Shown piece after piece: positions 19,289-28,148 of a DNA stretch of 64,000 bases. This DNA comes from Rhodoblastus sp963713695. GTDB taxonomy: Bacteria > Pseudomonadota > Alphaproteobacteria > Rhizobiales > Beijerinckiaceae. Position numbers and translations under genes: made by a program. Within the stretch, counting starts at the first letter, position 1, and every line of letters starts with the position of its first letter. The stretch is taken from NCBI GenBank assembly GCA_963713695.1, contig CAVQMU010000001.1:124001-188000 (forward strand), read 5' to 3'. Below the pieces are notes generated by a model. That model did no database searches, had not been told where the DNA came from, and saw only the letters and a program-made list of their open reading frames with translations.

Positions 19289-22024
19289 CTATTTCTCCTC
19301 TGGCTTTTCCGGCTGTCGCGCCTCGGCCTCGGTCGGGGGCTTTGTCAGGTCGAGCACCACCTGCTTGACGCCATGCTCATGCGGGTCGTCGACCAGGCTG
19401 AAGCCGAGCGTCTGGCACATCTGCAACATGGCGCCGTTGTCATTCAGCACCTGGCCCTCGACGATCTTCACGCCTTCCTCGCGGGCGAATTCAATCATGT
19501 ATTTCATGAGCTTCCAGCCGAGCCCCTGGCCCTTGAGGTCGGAGCGCAGGAGTATGGCGTATTCGCCATGCTCGTGGTCAACGTCGAGCATCAGCCTGAC
19601 TACACCAAGCATCAGGCCCGTTTGCTCCTCGACCGCAACGCAAACGAAGGAGCGGGCGTAGTCGATCTGGATAAGGCGGGCGATGAAGGCGTGCGAAAAT
19701 TCCTTCACCGGCGCGAAAAACCGCAGCCGGATGTCCTCCGGCAGCACATGGGTGAAAAAGACTTTGTACATTTCCTCGTCTTCCGGCCGTACGGGGCGCA
19801 ATTGCACCGCCGTGCCGTTTTTCAGCGAGGTCCGGCGCTCCTGCGCCTTGGGATAGGGCGCGATGGCGAAGCGCGGATTGCCGCCGGAAAGCGCGCGGCC
19901 GCTGAAGGCCGCCACATTGACGCGCGCATCGACGACAACGACTCCATTGGCGTCGGCCAGAACTGGATTGAGCTCCAGTTCGCGGATTTCGGGAATGTCG
20001 GCTGAAAGCTGCGAAATCTTCACGAGCAGCAGTGCGATGGCGTCAAGGTCGGCGGCGGGAACGTCACGATAGTCTTGCAGCGCGCGGACGACACGCGTGC
20101 GTTCGATCATCGAGCGCGCCAACGACAGATCGAGCGGCGGCAGCGCCAGCGCCTTGTCGTTGACGACCTCGACCGACTTGCCGCCGCGCCCGAAAATGAT
20201 CACCGGCCCGAATGTCGGGTCTTCGGTGACGCCCATCACCAGTTCGCGCGCATTGGGGCGCCGCACCATTGGATGGATGGTCACCCCGTCAATTCGCGCG
20301 CCCGGCGCCTCGACGGCAAAGCGGTCGAGCATCTTTTTCGTCGCCTCGACCACCTGTTCGACCGAGCGCAGGTCGAGCACGACTCCGCCGAGATCGGATT
20401 TGTGGATGATGTCGCGCGACATGATCTTTACGACGCAGCCGCCATAACGGCCGAGCACGAGACGCGCCACTTCCGCCGCTTCTTCCGGCGTGCGCGCCAA
20501 CCGGGCCGGGGCGATGGGAATATCGTAGGCTTCAAGCAGGGCGCTGATTTCGACCGGCGCCAGCCATTCATGGCCTCGCGCGATCGCCTGCTGCACGATG
20601 GCGCGGGCCTTGGCGACATTGGGCGCGAAATCCACCGGCATTGACGGAGGCGCCGCCATCAGCGCTTCGCGCGCCTTTTGCCAATTCACCATATGCATGA
20701 AGCCGCCGACCGCACCGCCTTGATAGCGCGGTATGCGCGCCTCTTCGAAAATGCCGTTGATTGCGTCATTAGCCCCGTACCAGACCGCAAAAACCGGCTT
20801 CGCGCTGATAGAGGCGCGACGGTGTCTCTTGACCGCGTCAACGGCCGCCTTGGCGACCTCCTCGGCGTTGGACATCACGTTCGGCGAGAGCATCGCGAGA
20901 ACCGCGTCATTCGCGCGATCCTGCAGCGCGAGCGACAAGGCTTGGCCATAGCTGGCCGCGTCGACGTCGGGCGGCAGTTCGACCATTGGCGCGCCGCTCC
21001 GTGTCTGCCGGATCAGCGGCTGCAAGGCCTCGCGCGTCGCCGGCGAAATTTCGGCGAGCTTGCCGCCGAGATCGAGCAGGCGATCGATTGCGAGATTGCC
21101 GACCCCTCGGCCGTTGGTGACGATCGCGAGACGATTGCCGGTAAAGGGCTTGATCCGCGCCAGGGCTTCGGCGGCCTCGAACAAGGCGCCGATCGAGGGA
21201 ACGCGGAGAAGGCCGGCGCGGCGGAAGGCGGCGTCATAGACATCGTCGTCAGTGGCGAGATTGCCAGCGTGGGTGGCGGCAGAGCGCGACGCCTCATGAC
21301 GGCCCGAACGGATCACGATCACCGGCTTGATGCGCGAAGCCGCGCGCGCTGCGGACATGAATCCCTTGGCGTCTTCAAGATGCTCGATATAGAGCAGGAT
21401 CGCGCGGGTCATTGGATCGAGCGCGTAATAGTCGAGCAGGTCGTCGATATCCACATCCGCCATGTCGCCAAGCGCAACCATGCCGGAAAAGCCGACGTGA
21501 CGTTGGTGGGCCCAGGCGGCGATCGCCTCCATGACAGCTGCCGATTGCGAGATGACGGCGAGGTCGCCGGCCTTCACCGGTTGCGCCGAAAGGCTGGCGT
21601 TGAGTTTGGCGCGCGGCGCGATCAGCCCGTGGCAGTCGGGACCGAAAATCCGGATATCGCGGCTGCGCGCGATGGCGCGCATCCGCTCGAACAGTGAATT
21701 GGCGCCCGGCCTGGGGTCGTCGGTCATGACGACGACAGCGGGGACGCCGATGTCGGCCGCTTCGTTCACGATGGGCTCGACCATGTCCTTTGGAGCGACG
21801 ACGATGACGAGATCGGGCGGTTCGGGCACATCGCGCAATTCAGCATAGCTTTTTCGCCCTGCGATCTCCTGATGGCGCGGATTGACGACGTAGAGGGCGC
21901 CGGCGAAATCTGACGAGACGATATTGTCGAGCACCGCCCGCCCGGTCGAGCCCGGGCGGTCGCTCGCGCCAACGAGCGCCAGGGATTTGGGTTGAAAGGC
22001 TCGATCGAGACGGCGTGCGCTCAT
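19289..22024 (-). CDS. Pat-like protein lysine acetyltransferase: acyl-CoA synthetase (NDP-forming)-like domains fused to GNAT
   Basis: A 911-residue protein. It runs from a CoA-binding domain (SLALVGASDRPGSTGRAVLDN), through succinyl-CoA-synthetase-like flavodoxin domains (VISQSAAVMEAIA; ATHAGNLATDD) and an ATP-grasp domain (VVKIMSRDIIHKSDLGGV; ELELNPV), to a C-terminal GNAT domain from about residue 745 (LRPVRPEDEEMYKVFF; LKGQGLGWKLMKYMIE). This is the YfiQ/PatZ layout: a regulatory acetyl-CoA synthetase-like body controlling an acetyltransferase that silences enzymes such as acetyl-CoA synthetase. ATG 22024 follows GGGGAGA. The gene has no frame breaks despite its length. Confidence 0.88.
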   Translation of the reverse strand: MSARRLDRAFQPKSLALVGASDRPGSTGRAVLDNIVSSDFAGALYVVNPRHQEIAGRKSYAELRDVPEPPDLVIVVAPKDMVEPIVNEAADIGVPAVVVMTDDPRPGANSLFERMRAIARSRDIRIFGPDCHGLIAPRAKLNASLSAQPVKAGDLAVISQSAAVMEAIAAWAHQRHVGFSGMVALGDMADVDIDDLLDYYALDPMTRAILLYIEHLEDAKGFMSAARAASRIKPVIVIRSGRHEASRSAATHAGNLATDDDVYDAAFRRAGLLRVPSIGALFEAAEALARIKPFTGNRLAIVTNGRGVGNLAIDRLLDLGGKLAEISPATREALQPLIRQTRSGAPMVELPPDVDAASYGQALSLALQDRANDAVLAMLSPNVMSNAEEVAKAAVDAVKRHRRASISAKPVFAVWYGANDAINGIFEEARIPRYQGGAVGGFMHMVNWQKAREALMAAPPSMPVDFAPNVAKARAIVQQAIARGHEWLAPVEISALLEAYDIPIAPARLARTPEEAAEVARLVLGRYGGCVVKIMSRDIIHKSDLGGVVLDLRSVEQVVEATKKMLDRFAVEAPGARIDGVTIHPMVRRPNARELVMGVTEDPTFGPVIIFGRGGKSVEVVNDKALALPPLDLSLARSMIERTRVVRALQDYRDVPAADLDAIALLLVKISQLSADIPEIRELELNPVLADANGVVVVDARVNVAAFSGRALSGGNPRFAIAPYPKAQERRTSLKNGTAVQLRPVRPEDEEMYKVFFTHVLPEDIRLRFFAPVKEFSHAFIARLIQIDYARSFVCVAVEEQTGLMLGVVRLMLDVDHEHGEYAILLRSDLKGQGLGWKLMKYMIEFAREEGVKIVEGQVLNDNGAMLQMCQTLGFSLVDDPHEHGVKQVVLDLTKPPTEAEARQPEKPEEK

Positions 22025-22325
22025 TCTTGGTCTCCCCAGGGGCCGGATTCGCCCGCGACCATAAGCTTTTTTGCGCCTCGGTTCATCCGGAATGCCGGCA
22101 AGGCGCCGAAGTCCTTGCAGTTGAAGGCTGGCGCGGCAAGGGCAGGTTGAAAGCGATTGGGGCGTTGAGCGCGACAGGGCGGGAACATGGAGGCATAATT
22201 GGTCGAAAACGCATTTTCAGCCTTGCGATGGATCAGCTTTTCGGCTCTTGCTTCGTCGCCCGCGCGGCCTCTACAATCAGAAAAACGGCGATTCCAGAAA
22301 CTTGCGCCGGCATGGGAGGGAATGA
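22025..22325. other. Intergenic region with no gene recognised
   Basis: This is 301 bp between the divergent Pat-like and DUF2147 genes. The GGGAGGG ribosome site for DUF2147 ends at 22321. I see no convincing operator, RNA or open frame. Confidence 0.5.
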
Positions 22326-22706
22326 ATGACCTTGACCTGTTATCGCGGGGGACTGGCGGCGCTGGCGCTGCTCCTGGCCGGCGCGCCCGCCTTCGCGGCG
22401 GACGCCGAAGGGTCCTGGACGCGCGAGGACGGCGCGACGCGGATCGAATTCTCTTCCTGCGGCGGCGCGCTGTGCGGCGCCATCACCTGGCTGAAAAACC
22501 CGAATTCCAAGGCGCATGTCGGCGAGCGCGTCTTCTACGACATGGTGCGCGCCGACCAGAACAGCTGGACCGGCAAGGCATTCAACCCCGAAGACGGCAA
22601 GACATACAGCGGCAAGATGGTGCTCAGCGGCAAGCATCTGCGCACCAGCGGCTGCGTTCTGGGCGGGCTTATCTGCAAGTCCTTCAACTGGGCCCGCGCC
22701 AATTGA
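22326..22706 (+). CDS. Secreted DUF2147 family protein
   Basis: A 126-residue protein with a clear signal peptide (RGGLAALALLLAGAPAFAAD). The mature part starts EGSWTREDGATRIEFSSCG and has four cysteines (SSCGGALCG; SGCVLGGLICKS) in the positions shared by DUF2147 proteins, with KAFNPEDGKTYSG between. The family is a small periplasmic or extracytoplasmic beta-rich domain of unknown function. Strong GGGAGGG precedes the ATG; an ATG 4 bp earlier is in another frame. Confidence 0.85.
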   Translation: MTLTCYRGGLAALALLLAGAPAFAADAEGSWTREDGATRIEFSSCGGALCGAITWLKNPNSKAHVGERVFYDMVRADQNSWTGKAFNPEDGKTYSGKMVLSGKHLRTSGCVLGGLICKSFNWARAN

Positions 22707-22781
22707 TGGCGAACAATTGAGGGCGGGCAGGTTTCGGACAGGTTTTTCCGCAAGGCTGAGGCTGCCGCTGGCTTTTAGACA

Positions 22782-23906
22782 ATGGGGGCATTTTTGACGG
22801 CGCAGGCGACGACAGGCGAGGAGCAAGGCATCTTCGCCGCCCACCAGATCGAGGCCCTGGCCAAAGCCGGCGCGATTGCGGCGGCCCTGCCTTTCGCGGA
22901 AAACCAGATTCAGCCAGCAAGCCTCGACCTGCGCCTCGGCCGCCGCGCCTGGCGGATGCGCGCCAGCTTCCTTCCAGGCGCCCGTTCCGTCGCCGACGCA
23001 ATCGAAATGCACGCGCTGCACGAGATCGACCTTGGCCCCGGCGCAGTCCTGGAGACCGGCTGTGTCTATGTCGCGGAACTCGCGGAATCCCTGGCCCTGC
23101 CGCCCGACATCGCCGCCGCCGCCAACCCGAAAAGCTCCACCGGCCGCATCGACGTTTTCACCCGGGTCATCGCGGATCGCGCCCGCGCCTTCGATACGGT
23201 CGAAGCCGGTTATCATGGGCCGCTGTTTGCGGAAATTTCGCCACGCACCTTCCCGATTCTCGCGCGCAGCGGGTCACGCCTGTCCCAGATCCGGTTCCGC
23301 CGCGGCGCGGCCCGGCTGGACGAGTCCGGCCATGCGGCGCTTCATGCGCGCAAGCGATTGGTTTCGACCGAAAACCCCTGCTTTACAGGGGGAGTCTCGA
23401 TCTCTATCGACCTGTCGGGCTTTGGCGACGACGGGCTGATCGGCTATCGCGCCAAGCGGCATACCGGCCTGATCGACGTCGACAAGCCGAATTCCCGTGA
23501 AGTCGCAGATTACTGGGAGCCGGTGTTTTCCGGCGGGCGCGGCGAACTCGTGCTCGATCCCGGCGAGTTCTACATTCTCGCCTCGAAAGAAGAGGTGCTG
23601 GTTCCCCCCGACCATGCGGCGGAAATGACGCCGTTCGACGCTCTGGTCGGCGAGTTTCGCGTCCATTACGCGGGTTTCTTCGATCCGGGCTTCGGCGCGA
23701 GCGAGGCGGGCGGCGTCGGCGCGCGGGCGGTGCTCGAAGTGCGCTCACATGACGTGCCCTTCATCCTCGAGGATGGGCAGGCGGTCGGGCGGTTGGTCTA
23801 TGAGCGCATGGCGCAGGTTCCGGCAAATCTCTATGGCTCGGGCCTCGGCTCCAATTACCAGTCGCAGGGGCTGAAACTGTCCAAGCATTTTCGCGCGCCC
23901 CGTTGA
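22782..23906 (+). CDS. dcd: Bimodular dCTP deaminase (2'-deoxycytidine 5'-triphosphate deaminase)
   Basis: A 374-residue protein, about twice the length of ordinary dCTP deaminase, with two related dUTPase-fold halves. The first has PASLDLRLGRRAWRM and NPKSSTGRIDVFTRVI; the second has LDPGEFYILASKE and VRSHDVPFILEDGQAVGRLVYERM. Dcd converts dCTP to dUTP, the main dTMP precursor route in many bacteria. The fused form is common in alphaproteobacteria. It ends with LGSNYQSQGLKLSKHF. Confidence 0.9.
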   Translation: MGAFLTAQATTGEEQGIFAAHQIEALAKAGAIAAALPFAENQIQPASLDLRLGRRAWRMRASFLPGARSVADAIEMHALHEIDLGPGAVLETGCVYVAELAESLALPPDIAAAANPKSSTGRIDVFTRVIADRARAFDTVEAGYHGPLFAEISPRTFPILARSGSRLSQIRFRRGAARLDESGHAALHARKRLVSTENPCFTGGVSISIDLSGFGDDGLIGYRAKRHTGLIDVDKPNSREVADYWEPVFSGGRGELVLDPGEFYILASKEEVLVPPDHAAEMTPFDALVGEFRVHYAGFFDPGFGASEAGGVGARAVLEVRSHDVPFILEDGQAVGRLVYERMAQVPANLYGSGLGSNYQSQGLKLSKHFRAPR

Positions 23907-23962
23907 CGACGAACTTTTCTGCTCGTTCCACAGCAGCGACGTCAGCGTCGAAAAATGCGGCC

Positions 23963-24154
23963 TCATTTATTTGCGATGATGAGCGCACGAACGTCGAACA
24001 CGCCTTGCTCCAGCTTGCGTCCTCCGAACCATTGACACAAAACAGTCTCTTGGTTGCTTCCAGGAGCGGGCCCATGAATTTTCGAAATGATCATGTCTGG
24101 ACCGCCAGATTTTAACTGGACGACATCGCCGATCTTAAATTGGATTTTTTCCAT
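23963..24154 (-). CDS. DUF2158/YodC-like small protein
   Basis: A 63-residue protein, MEKIQFKIGDVVQLKSGGPD at the start, followed by MIISKI and CQWFGGRKLEQGVF. The FxxGDxVxLKSGGPxM and CxWF motifs define the YodC/DUF2158 family, a small SH3-like fold of unknown function. ATG 24154 is preceded by GGAGC; a longer reading from 24232 lacks a good site. The surrounding 400 bp are somewhat AT-richer than average, and tRNA-Gly lies 179 bp away. Confidence 0.8.
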   Translation of the reverse strand: MEKIQFKIGDVVQLKSGGPDMIISKIHGPAPGSNQETVLCQWFGGRKLEQGVFDVRALIIANK

Positions 24155-24332
24155 AAAAAATTGCTCCGCAATGTCGGCATTATGGCAGAAACGGAGGCTC
24201 CAAACAATGGTTGGCCGTTGCGGCTTCGACAAGCTTTCGCTATGAATAAGCGCCTCAGCGGGTCCGTCGCCATCCCACAGTTCGAAGCTTGGAATGCTGG
24301 TGTTTGGTAACTTTCTGATCTCCTGAGAAAAT

Positions 24333-24407
24333 GCGGGCGTAGTTCAGTGGCAGAACGACAGCTTCCCAAGCTGTATGTCGTGAGTTCGATTCTCATCGCC
24401 CGCTCCA
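24333..24407 (+). tRNA. tRNA-Gly (anticodon CCC), CCA encoded
   Basis: The acceptor strands GCGGGCG (24333-24339) and CGCCCGC (24397-24403) pair fully. The D-stem is GTTC/GAAC. The anticodon stem ACAGC/GCTGT encloses the loop TTCCCAA, giving anticodon CCC. The T-stem GTGAG/CTCAT encloses TTCGATT. A T discriminator and encoded CCA follow. The fold was done by hand. Confidence 0.95.
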
Positions 24408-24432
24408 ATCAGACGCTGTTCCGTCCCAGAAT

Positions 24433-24465
24433 TTGCGAGCGCATAACGCCGCGCGCCGCTCGCAA
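24433..24465 (+). other. Inverted repeat downstream of tRNA-Gly
   Basis: TTGCGAGCG at 24433-24441 and CGCTCGCAA at 24457-24465 are a perfect 9-bp inverted repeat with a 15-base loop, 26 bp past the tRNA end. There is no T-tract, so it may be a processing or Rho-linked hairpin rather than an intrinsic terminator. Confidence 0.35.
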
Positions 24466-24539
24466 GCGGTCCGCCGATTCGCCCTTTCCTTGTCGGACTT
24501 TCCTTGCGACATTCCAGTCGGAGTGCATGGGGGTGGGGT

Positions 24540-25976
24540 TTGGATCAGTCTTATTTCGCGAAGAAAACCGTCGAAGAGCTTTCCGCTTCTCCCGATGTCG
24601 ATGGCGTAGCCGGCTTCGAACGGACGCTCGGTCCCTTTTCCCTGATGGCTCTCGGGGTTGGCGCGATCATCGGCGCCGGCATTTTCGTCCTGACCGGCGC
24701 CGCGGCGGCGCGCTATGCCGGGCCGGCCATCGTGCTTTCCTTCGCGCTCGCCGGTTTCGCCTGCGCCATCGTCGCGCTCTGCTATGCGGAGCTCGCGGCG
24801 CTCATTCCCGTCTCCGGCAGCACCTATTCATACGTCTATGCGACGCTCGGAGAGATTTTCGCCTGGATCATCGGTTGGGACCTCGTGCTGGAATACGCCA
24901 TGGGCGCGGCCACCGTGGCCGTGGGATGGTCGGGCTACCTCGTCTCCATGCTGGCCAATCTCGGCCTCGCGCTGCCGCCGCAATATACGGCGGCGCACGG
25001 CGCTGAGCTGGCCGGGTCGTCAGTCGGCGTGTTCAATGTCCCCGCAGCGGCGATCGTCCTTTTGATCACGGCGCTGCTCATCCTCGGCACCCGCGAATCC
25101 GCGCGGGTCAACAATGTCATGGTCGCCTTCAAGCTGGCTGTGGTGGTGACGGTGATCGTGGTCGGCGGGCTGCATCTTTCGCCCGCCAACTGGTCGCCCT
25201 TCCTGCCTGCCAATAGCGGCGAATTCGGTCATTTCGGCTGGAGCGGCGTTTTTCGCGGCGCCGCGGTGGTGTTTTTTGCGTACATCGGCTTCGACGCGGT
25301 CTCGACCGCGTCGCAGGAGGCGCACTCGCCGCAGCGCGACGTGCCGATCGGCCTGATCGGCGCGCTGACCATCTGCACGGTCCTCTATATCGCAGTCGCC
25401 GCCGTGATCACCGGCGTCGTTCCCTTCCCGAAACTCGACACGCCCGATCCGATCGCCGTCGCCATCGACGCCCTGGGCATGCCCTGGCTGGCCTTCGTGG
25501 TTAAATTCGCGGCCCTGGTCGGGCTGACGACGGTCATTCTGGTGCTGCTGTTCGGCCAGACGCGCATTCTCTTCGCCGTCGCGACCGACGGGCTCGTGCC
25601 TAAATTTTTTGCAAAATTGCATCGGCGTTTTCGCACACCCTGGGTCAGCCAGGTCGTGCTGGGGCTGATCGTCGCGCTTACGGCGGGTTTTTTCCCGATC
25701 GGCCTGCTTGGCGAAATGGTGAGCATCGGCACGCTCTCGGCCTTTGCCCTGGTTTGCCTCGCCGTGATCCACCTGAGGCGCTCGCGGCCCGGGCTCGAGC
25801 GTCCGTTCAAGGTTCCTGGATCGCCGGCGCTTCCGGCGCTGGGAATTCTTGCCTGTCTGGGCCTGATGGTCAGCCTGCCCTGGGAGACATGGGTGCGGCT
25901 CATAGTCTGGCTCGCCGTGGGAATGGCGGTTTATCTGCTCTACGGTCATCGCAACGCCCGCCGGCTGCGGGGCTAG
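24540..25976 (+). CDS. APC-superfamily amino acid permease (cationic amino acid transporter-like)
   Basis: About 478 residues and 12 hydrophobic segments. The first helix holds LGVGAIIGAGIFVLTG, the substrate-binding GxGxxxGxG-type loop of APC transporters. VVFFAYIGFDAVSTASQEAHSPQRDVPIG is the conserved TM6-loop of the YfnA/CAT group. No ATG fits; I take TTG 24540 (then DQSYFAKK) because GGGGGTGGGG lies just before it. An upstream ATG at 24504 gives an unlikely Ser/Arg/Trp-rich leader. It would import amino acids across the inner membrane; the substrate is not resolvable. Confidence 0.85.
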   Translation: MDQSYFAKKTVEELSASPDVDGVAGFERTLGPFSLMALGVGAIIGAGIFVLTGAAAARYAGPAIVLSFALAGFACAIVALCYAELAALIPVSGSTYSYVYATLGEIFAWIIGWDLVLEYAMGAATVAVGWSGYLVSMLANLGLALPPQYTAAHGAELAGSSVGVFNVPAAAIVLLITALLILGTRESARVNNVMVAFKLAVVVTVIVVGGLHLSPANWSPFLPANSGEFGHFGWSGVFRGAAVVFFAYIGFDAVSTASQEAHSPQRDVPIGLIGALTICTVLYIAVAAVITGVVPFPKLDTPDPIAVAIDALGMPWLAFVVKFAALVGLTTVILVLLFGQTRILFAVATDGLVPKFFAKLHRRFRTPWVSQVVLGLIVALTAGFFPIGLLGEMVSIGTLSAFALVCLAVIHLRRSRPGLERPFKVPGSPALPALGILACLGLMVSLPWETWVRLIVWLAVGMAVYLLYGHRNARRLRG

Positions 25977-25993
25977 CAGAGTCGTTGCTGAAT

Positions 25994-26281
25994 TTACCGC
26001 GTGAGCGCGATGACCTCGCCGACGCGGCGATTGGCGCCGTCGTCATCGAGCTCGCTCAGATCGGCGCCGCAGAAGCGGGCGAAGGCGCGCTCGCGTTTCA
26101 AATAGGCATGTCGCGCCCGATCGAGATCCATTGACGCCTGCAATTGCTCGGAATAGGGCGCATCGTTGCGCTTGAGCCTCTCGATTTCCGCGCGGAGACG
26201 ATCGACCTTTGCCTCGGCCGCTTCGACGGCGTCACGCAGGATCGTCTGTTTCCAACTCTGGAAGTTAATGATCTCGTTCAT
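25994..26281 (-). CDS. Small coiled-coil protein of unknown function
   Basis: A 95-residue protein, MNEIINFQSWKQTIL at the start, then a heptad-rich helix AVEAAEAKVDRLRAEIERLK and a basic segment RARHAYLKRERAFARF, ending GEVIALTR. There is no signal peptide or membrane segment. I do not recognise the family. It is convergent with the APC transporter (17 bp apart). ATG 26281 is used; the longer reading from 26365 begins with a non-coding-like Gly/Arg stretch. Confidence 0.55.
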   Translation of the reverse strand: MNEIINFQSWKQTILRDAVEAAEAKVDRLRAEIERLKRNDAPYSEQLQASMDLDRARHAYLKRERAFARFCGADLSELDDDGANRRVGEVIALTR

Positions 26282-26476
26282 TTTTTCGCTCCGTCCCTCG
26301 CCAGCCCGGCAAAATACGTGAAGCAAGAAGCGCGCCGGGCGCGCAGGGCCCCAACCTTTATTCATGCGCCCGTTCGAAAAAGCCCGATCGGCTTTCCGGG
26401 ATCATTCGGCCGCCTTGCAAAGGCGCTCACTCTCCCAAATATCATCCGAGGGCGCCCTGGGCCTTGATAGGCAAAG

Positions 26477-27124
26477 ATGAACCGCAAAAGTTTCAAAACC
26501 TTCGCTGTCATTTCGGGCGCCGTCCTGGCGGGGACCGTCGCGGCGACGGAACCGGGCCTGGCCCATGCCAGGCCTTTCCATCGCATCCACCGCCAACGCT
26601 GGCTGGTCTTGCCGCCCGCCGGTCCTGCGCCGGTCGAAATTCCCCCGCCGGGAACGCCTTATTTCGCGCCTGTGATGCCCGCGCCGGCTTCGCCGACTCC
26701 GCCGCCGTCCACAGCCATGCCGCCGCTGCCGGGGGGAATGATGATTACCGTCACCAAGATCTTGCGCGACAAGTCCGAAACGGTTTCACCGTCGCGTTCG
26801 CAGGACATCGCGCTGCCGAAGCAGGCGGCGCAATATCTGGCCAATTGCTGGTCGCCGCCCTTGCCGCCACCGGGCGATACGGTGGAGGTGACCTTGCGGT
26901 TCGGCTTCAACCGCAGCGGCGCAGTGCTCTGGCCGCCTCGCATCACCTATGTCAAACTCGGGCCGGGCATGACAGGCGCGGATGTGCGCGCCTCGATCCT
27001 CGACGCGTTCAAGGCTTGCACGCCCCTGCATCTCTCGCCGGCCATGGCCGCCAATATTCCTGGCGAGCCCATTTCCGTCCGCTTCATCGGACGGCGCGAG
27101 GACGAGGCCGGGGCGCAACATTGA
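26477..27124 (+). CDS. Periplasmic Pro-rich protein with TonB/TolA C-terminal-like domain
   Basis: A 215-residue protein. The N-terminal signal (KSFKTFAVISGAVLAGTVAA) is followed by a Pro-rich spacer (APASPTPPPSTAMPPLPGG). The C-terminal domain of about 100 residues includes QYLANCWSPP, VEVTLRFGFNRSGAVLWPPR and DAFKACTPLHL. The pattern of one Cys before and one after the strand pair, with V-x-L-R-F-x-x-N-x-x-G, is like the short TonB-C/TolA-C domains common in rhizobia. It probably works in the envelope. The panE-like gene follows after 59 bp. Confidence 0.55.
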   Translation: MNRKSFKTFAVISGAVLAGTVAATEPGLAHARPFHRIHRQRWLVLPPAGPAPVEIPPPGTPYFAPVMPAPASPTPPPSTAMPPLPGGMMITVTKILRDKSETVSPSRSQDIALPKQAAQYLANCWSPPLPPPGDTVEVTLRFGFNRSGAVLWPPRITYVKLGPGMTGADVRASILDAFKACTPLHLSPAMAANIPGEPISVRFIGRREDEAGAQH

Positions 27125-27183
27125 TGTGGCGAGGACGCTCGACGCCAACCGGCGCGGGCGTCTCGCGAAAAGAGGTTTTATCA

Positions 27184-28110
27184 ATGCGGATACTTGTGGT
27201 CGGCGTCGGCGCAGTCGGCGGATATTTCGGCGGCCGGCTCCTGCAAGCAGGTCGCGACGCGACCTTCCTTGTGCGACCGGAACGCGCGGAAATCCTGCGC
27301 AAGGCCGGCCTGTCGATCAGAAGCCGCTTCGGCGACCTGCATCTGTCGCCGCCGACCGTGACGACAAGAGAGATCGGCGGTCCCTTCGATCTGGTGCTGC
27401 TGAGTTGCAAGGCCTATGACCTGGACGGCGCGATCGAGTCCTTCGCTCCGGCGGTCGGGGCCGACACGACCATCCTTCCCCTGCTCAATGGCATGCGCCA
27501 TATCGAGGCGCTCTCGCGCCGTTTCGGCGCGGAGCGGGTCATTGGCGGCCTGTGCCTGATCTCCGCGACGCGCGACGCCAATGGGACGATTCTGCATCTC
27601 AACGATCTCCATGCGCTGGTCTTCGGCGAGCTGGAAGAGGGCGCCCCGACCCGAATCGCGGGGATTTCCGACGCGCTTGCCGGCGCAGGCTTCGACGCGC
27701 GCCCGAGTTCGACGATCCGCCAGGACATGTGGGAGAAATGGGTTTTTCTCGCCTCGATGGCCGCGATCAACTGTCTTATGCGCGGCGCGATCGGCGATGT
27801 GGTCGAAGCCGGCGCGGCCGATCTGGCGTCGAGATTGCTTGACGAATGCGCCGCCATCGCCGCCGCCAATGGCCATGAGCCGCGCGCCGCATTCATGACG
27901 CAGACGCGCGCGAAATTGACGGCCGCGGGTTCGCCTTTGGTGGCGTCGATGCTGCGCGATCTCGAAGCCGGCGGCCCGGTCGAGGGCGATGCGATCCTCG
28001 GCGATCTGCTCAAGCGCGCGGGTGGCTCAGGCCTCGAGCCGTCGCTGCTGCAAATCGCTTTAGCCCACGTCAGGACCTATGAAGCCCGGCGCGCGCACCG
28101 TCCGACCTAG
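27184..28110 (+). CDS. Ketopantoate reductase family protein (ApbA/PanE-like)
   Basis: A 308-residue protein. The Rossmann start MRILVVGVGAVGGYFGGRLL binds NADP(H). SCKAYDLDGAI provides the conserved Lys after the beta-4 strand, and the C-terminal domain has KWVFLASMAAINCLMRGAIG and the late Glu/Ser region GSPLVASMLRDLEAGGPVEGD. PanE makes pantoate for coenzyme A, but many paralogues reduce other 2-keto acids. Its position just before an SDR and the leucine degradation genes makes a catabolic role possible. Confidence 0.8.
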   Translation: MRILVVGVGAVGGYFGGRLLQAGRDATFLVRPERAEILRKAGLSIRSRFGDLHLSPPTVTTREIGGPFDLVLLSCKAYDLDGAIESFAPAVGADTTILPLLNGMRHIEALSRRFGAERVIGGLCLISATRDANGTILHLNDLHALVFGELEEGAPTRIAGISDALAGAGFDARPSSTIRQDMWEKWVFLASMAAINCLMRGAIGDVVEAGAADLASRLLDECAAIAAANGHEPRAAFMTQTRAKLTAAGSPLVASMLRDLEAGGPVEGDAILGDLLKRAGGSGLEPSLLQIALAHVRTYEARRAHRPT

Positions 28111-28148
28111 GGTCCAACGCGGTTCTCAACCAGGAAGGGAGTCTCAAA

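Noticed and set aside
24240..24311. A 22-codon plus-strand ORF before tRNA-Gly
   Set aside because: It has no convincing ribosome site and no sign of conservation; it is likely chance in an AT-leaning gap.
24112..24408. A 98-codon minus-strand frame starting MERAMRIELTTYSLGSC
   Set aside because: Its first third is the antisense of tRNA-Gly(CCC), a well-known source of false gene calls; it also overlaps the DUF2158 gene.
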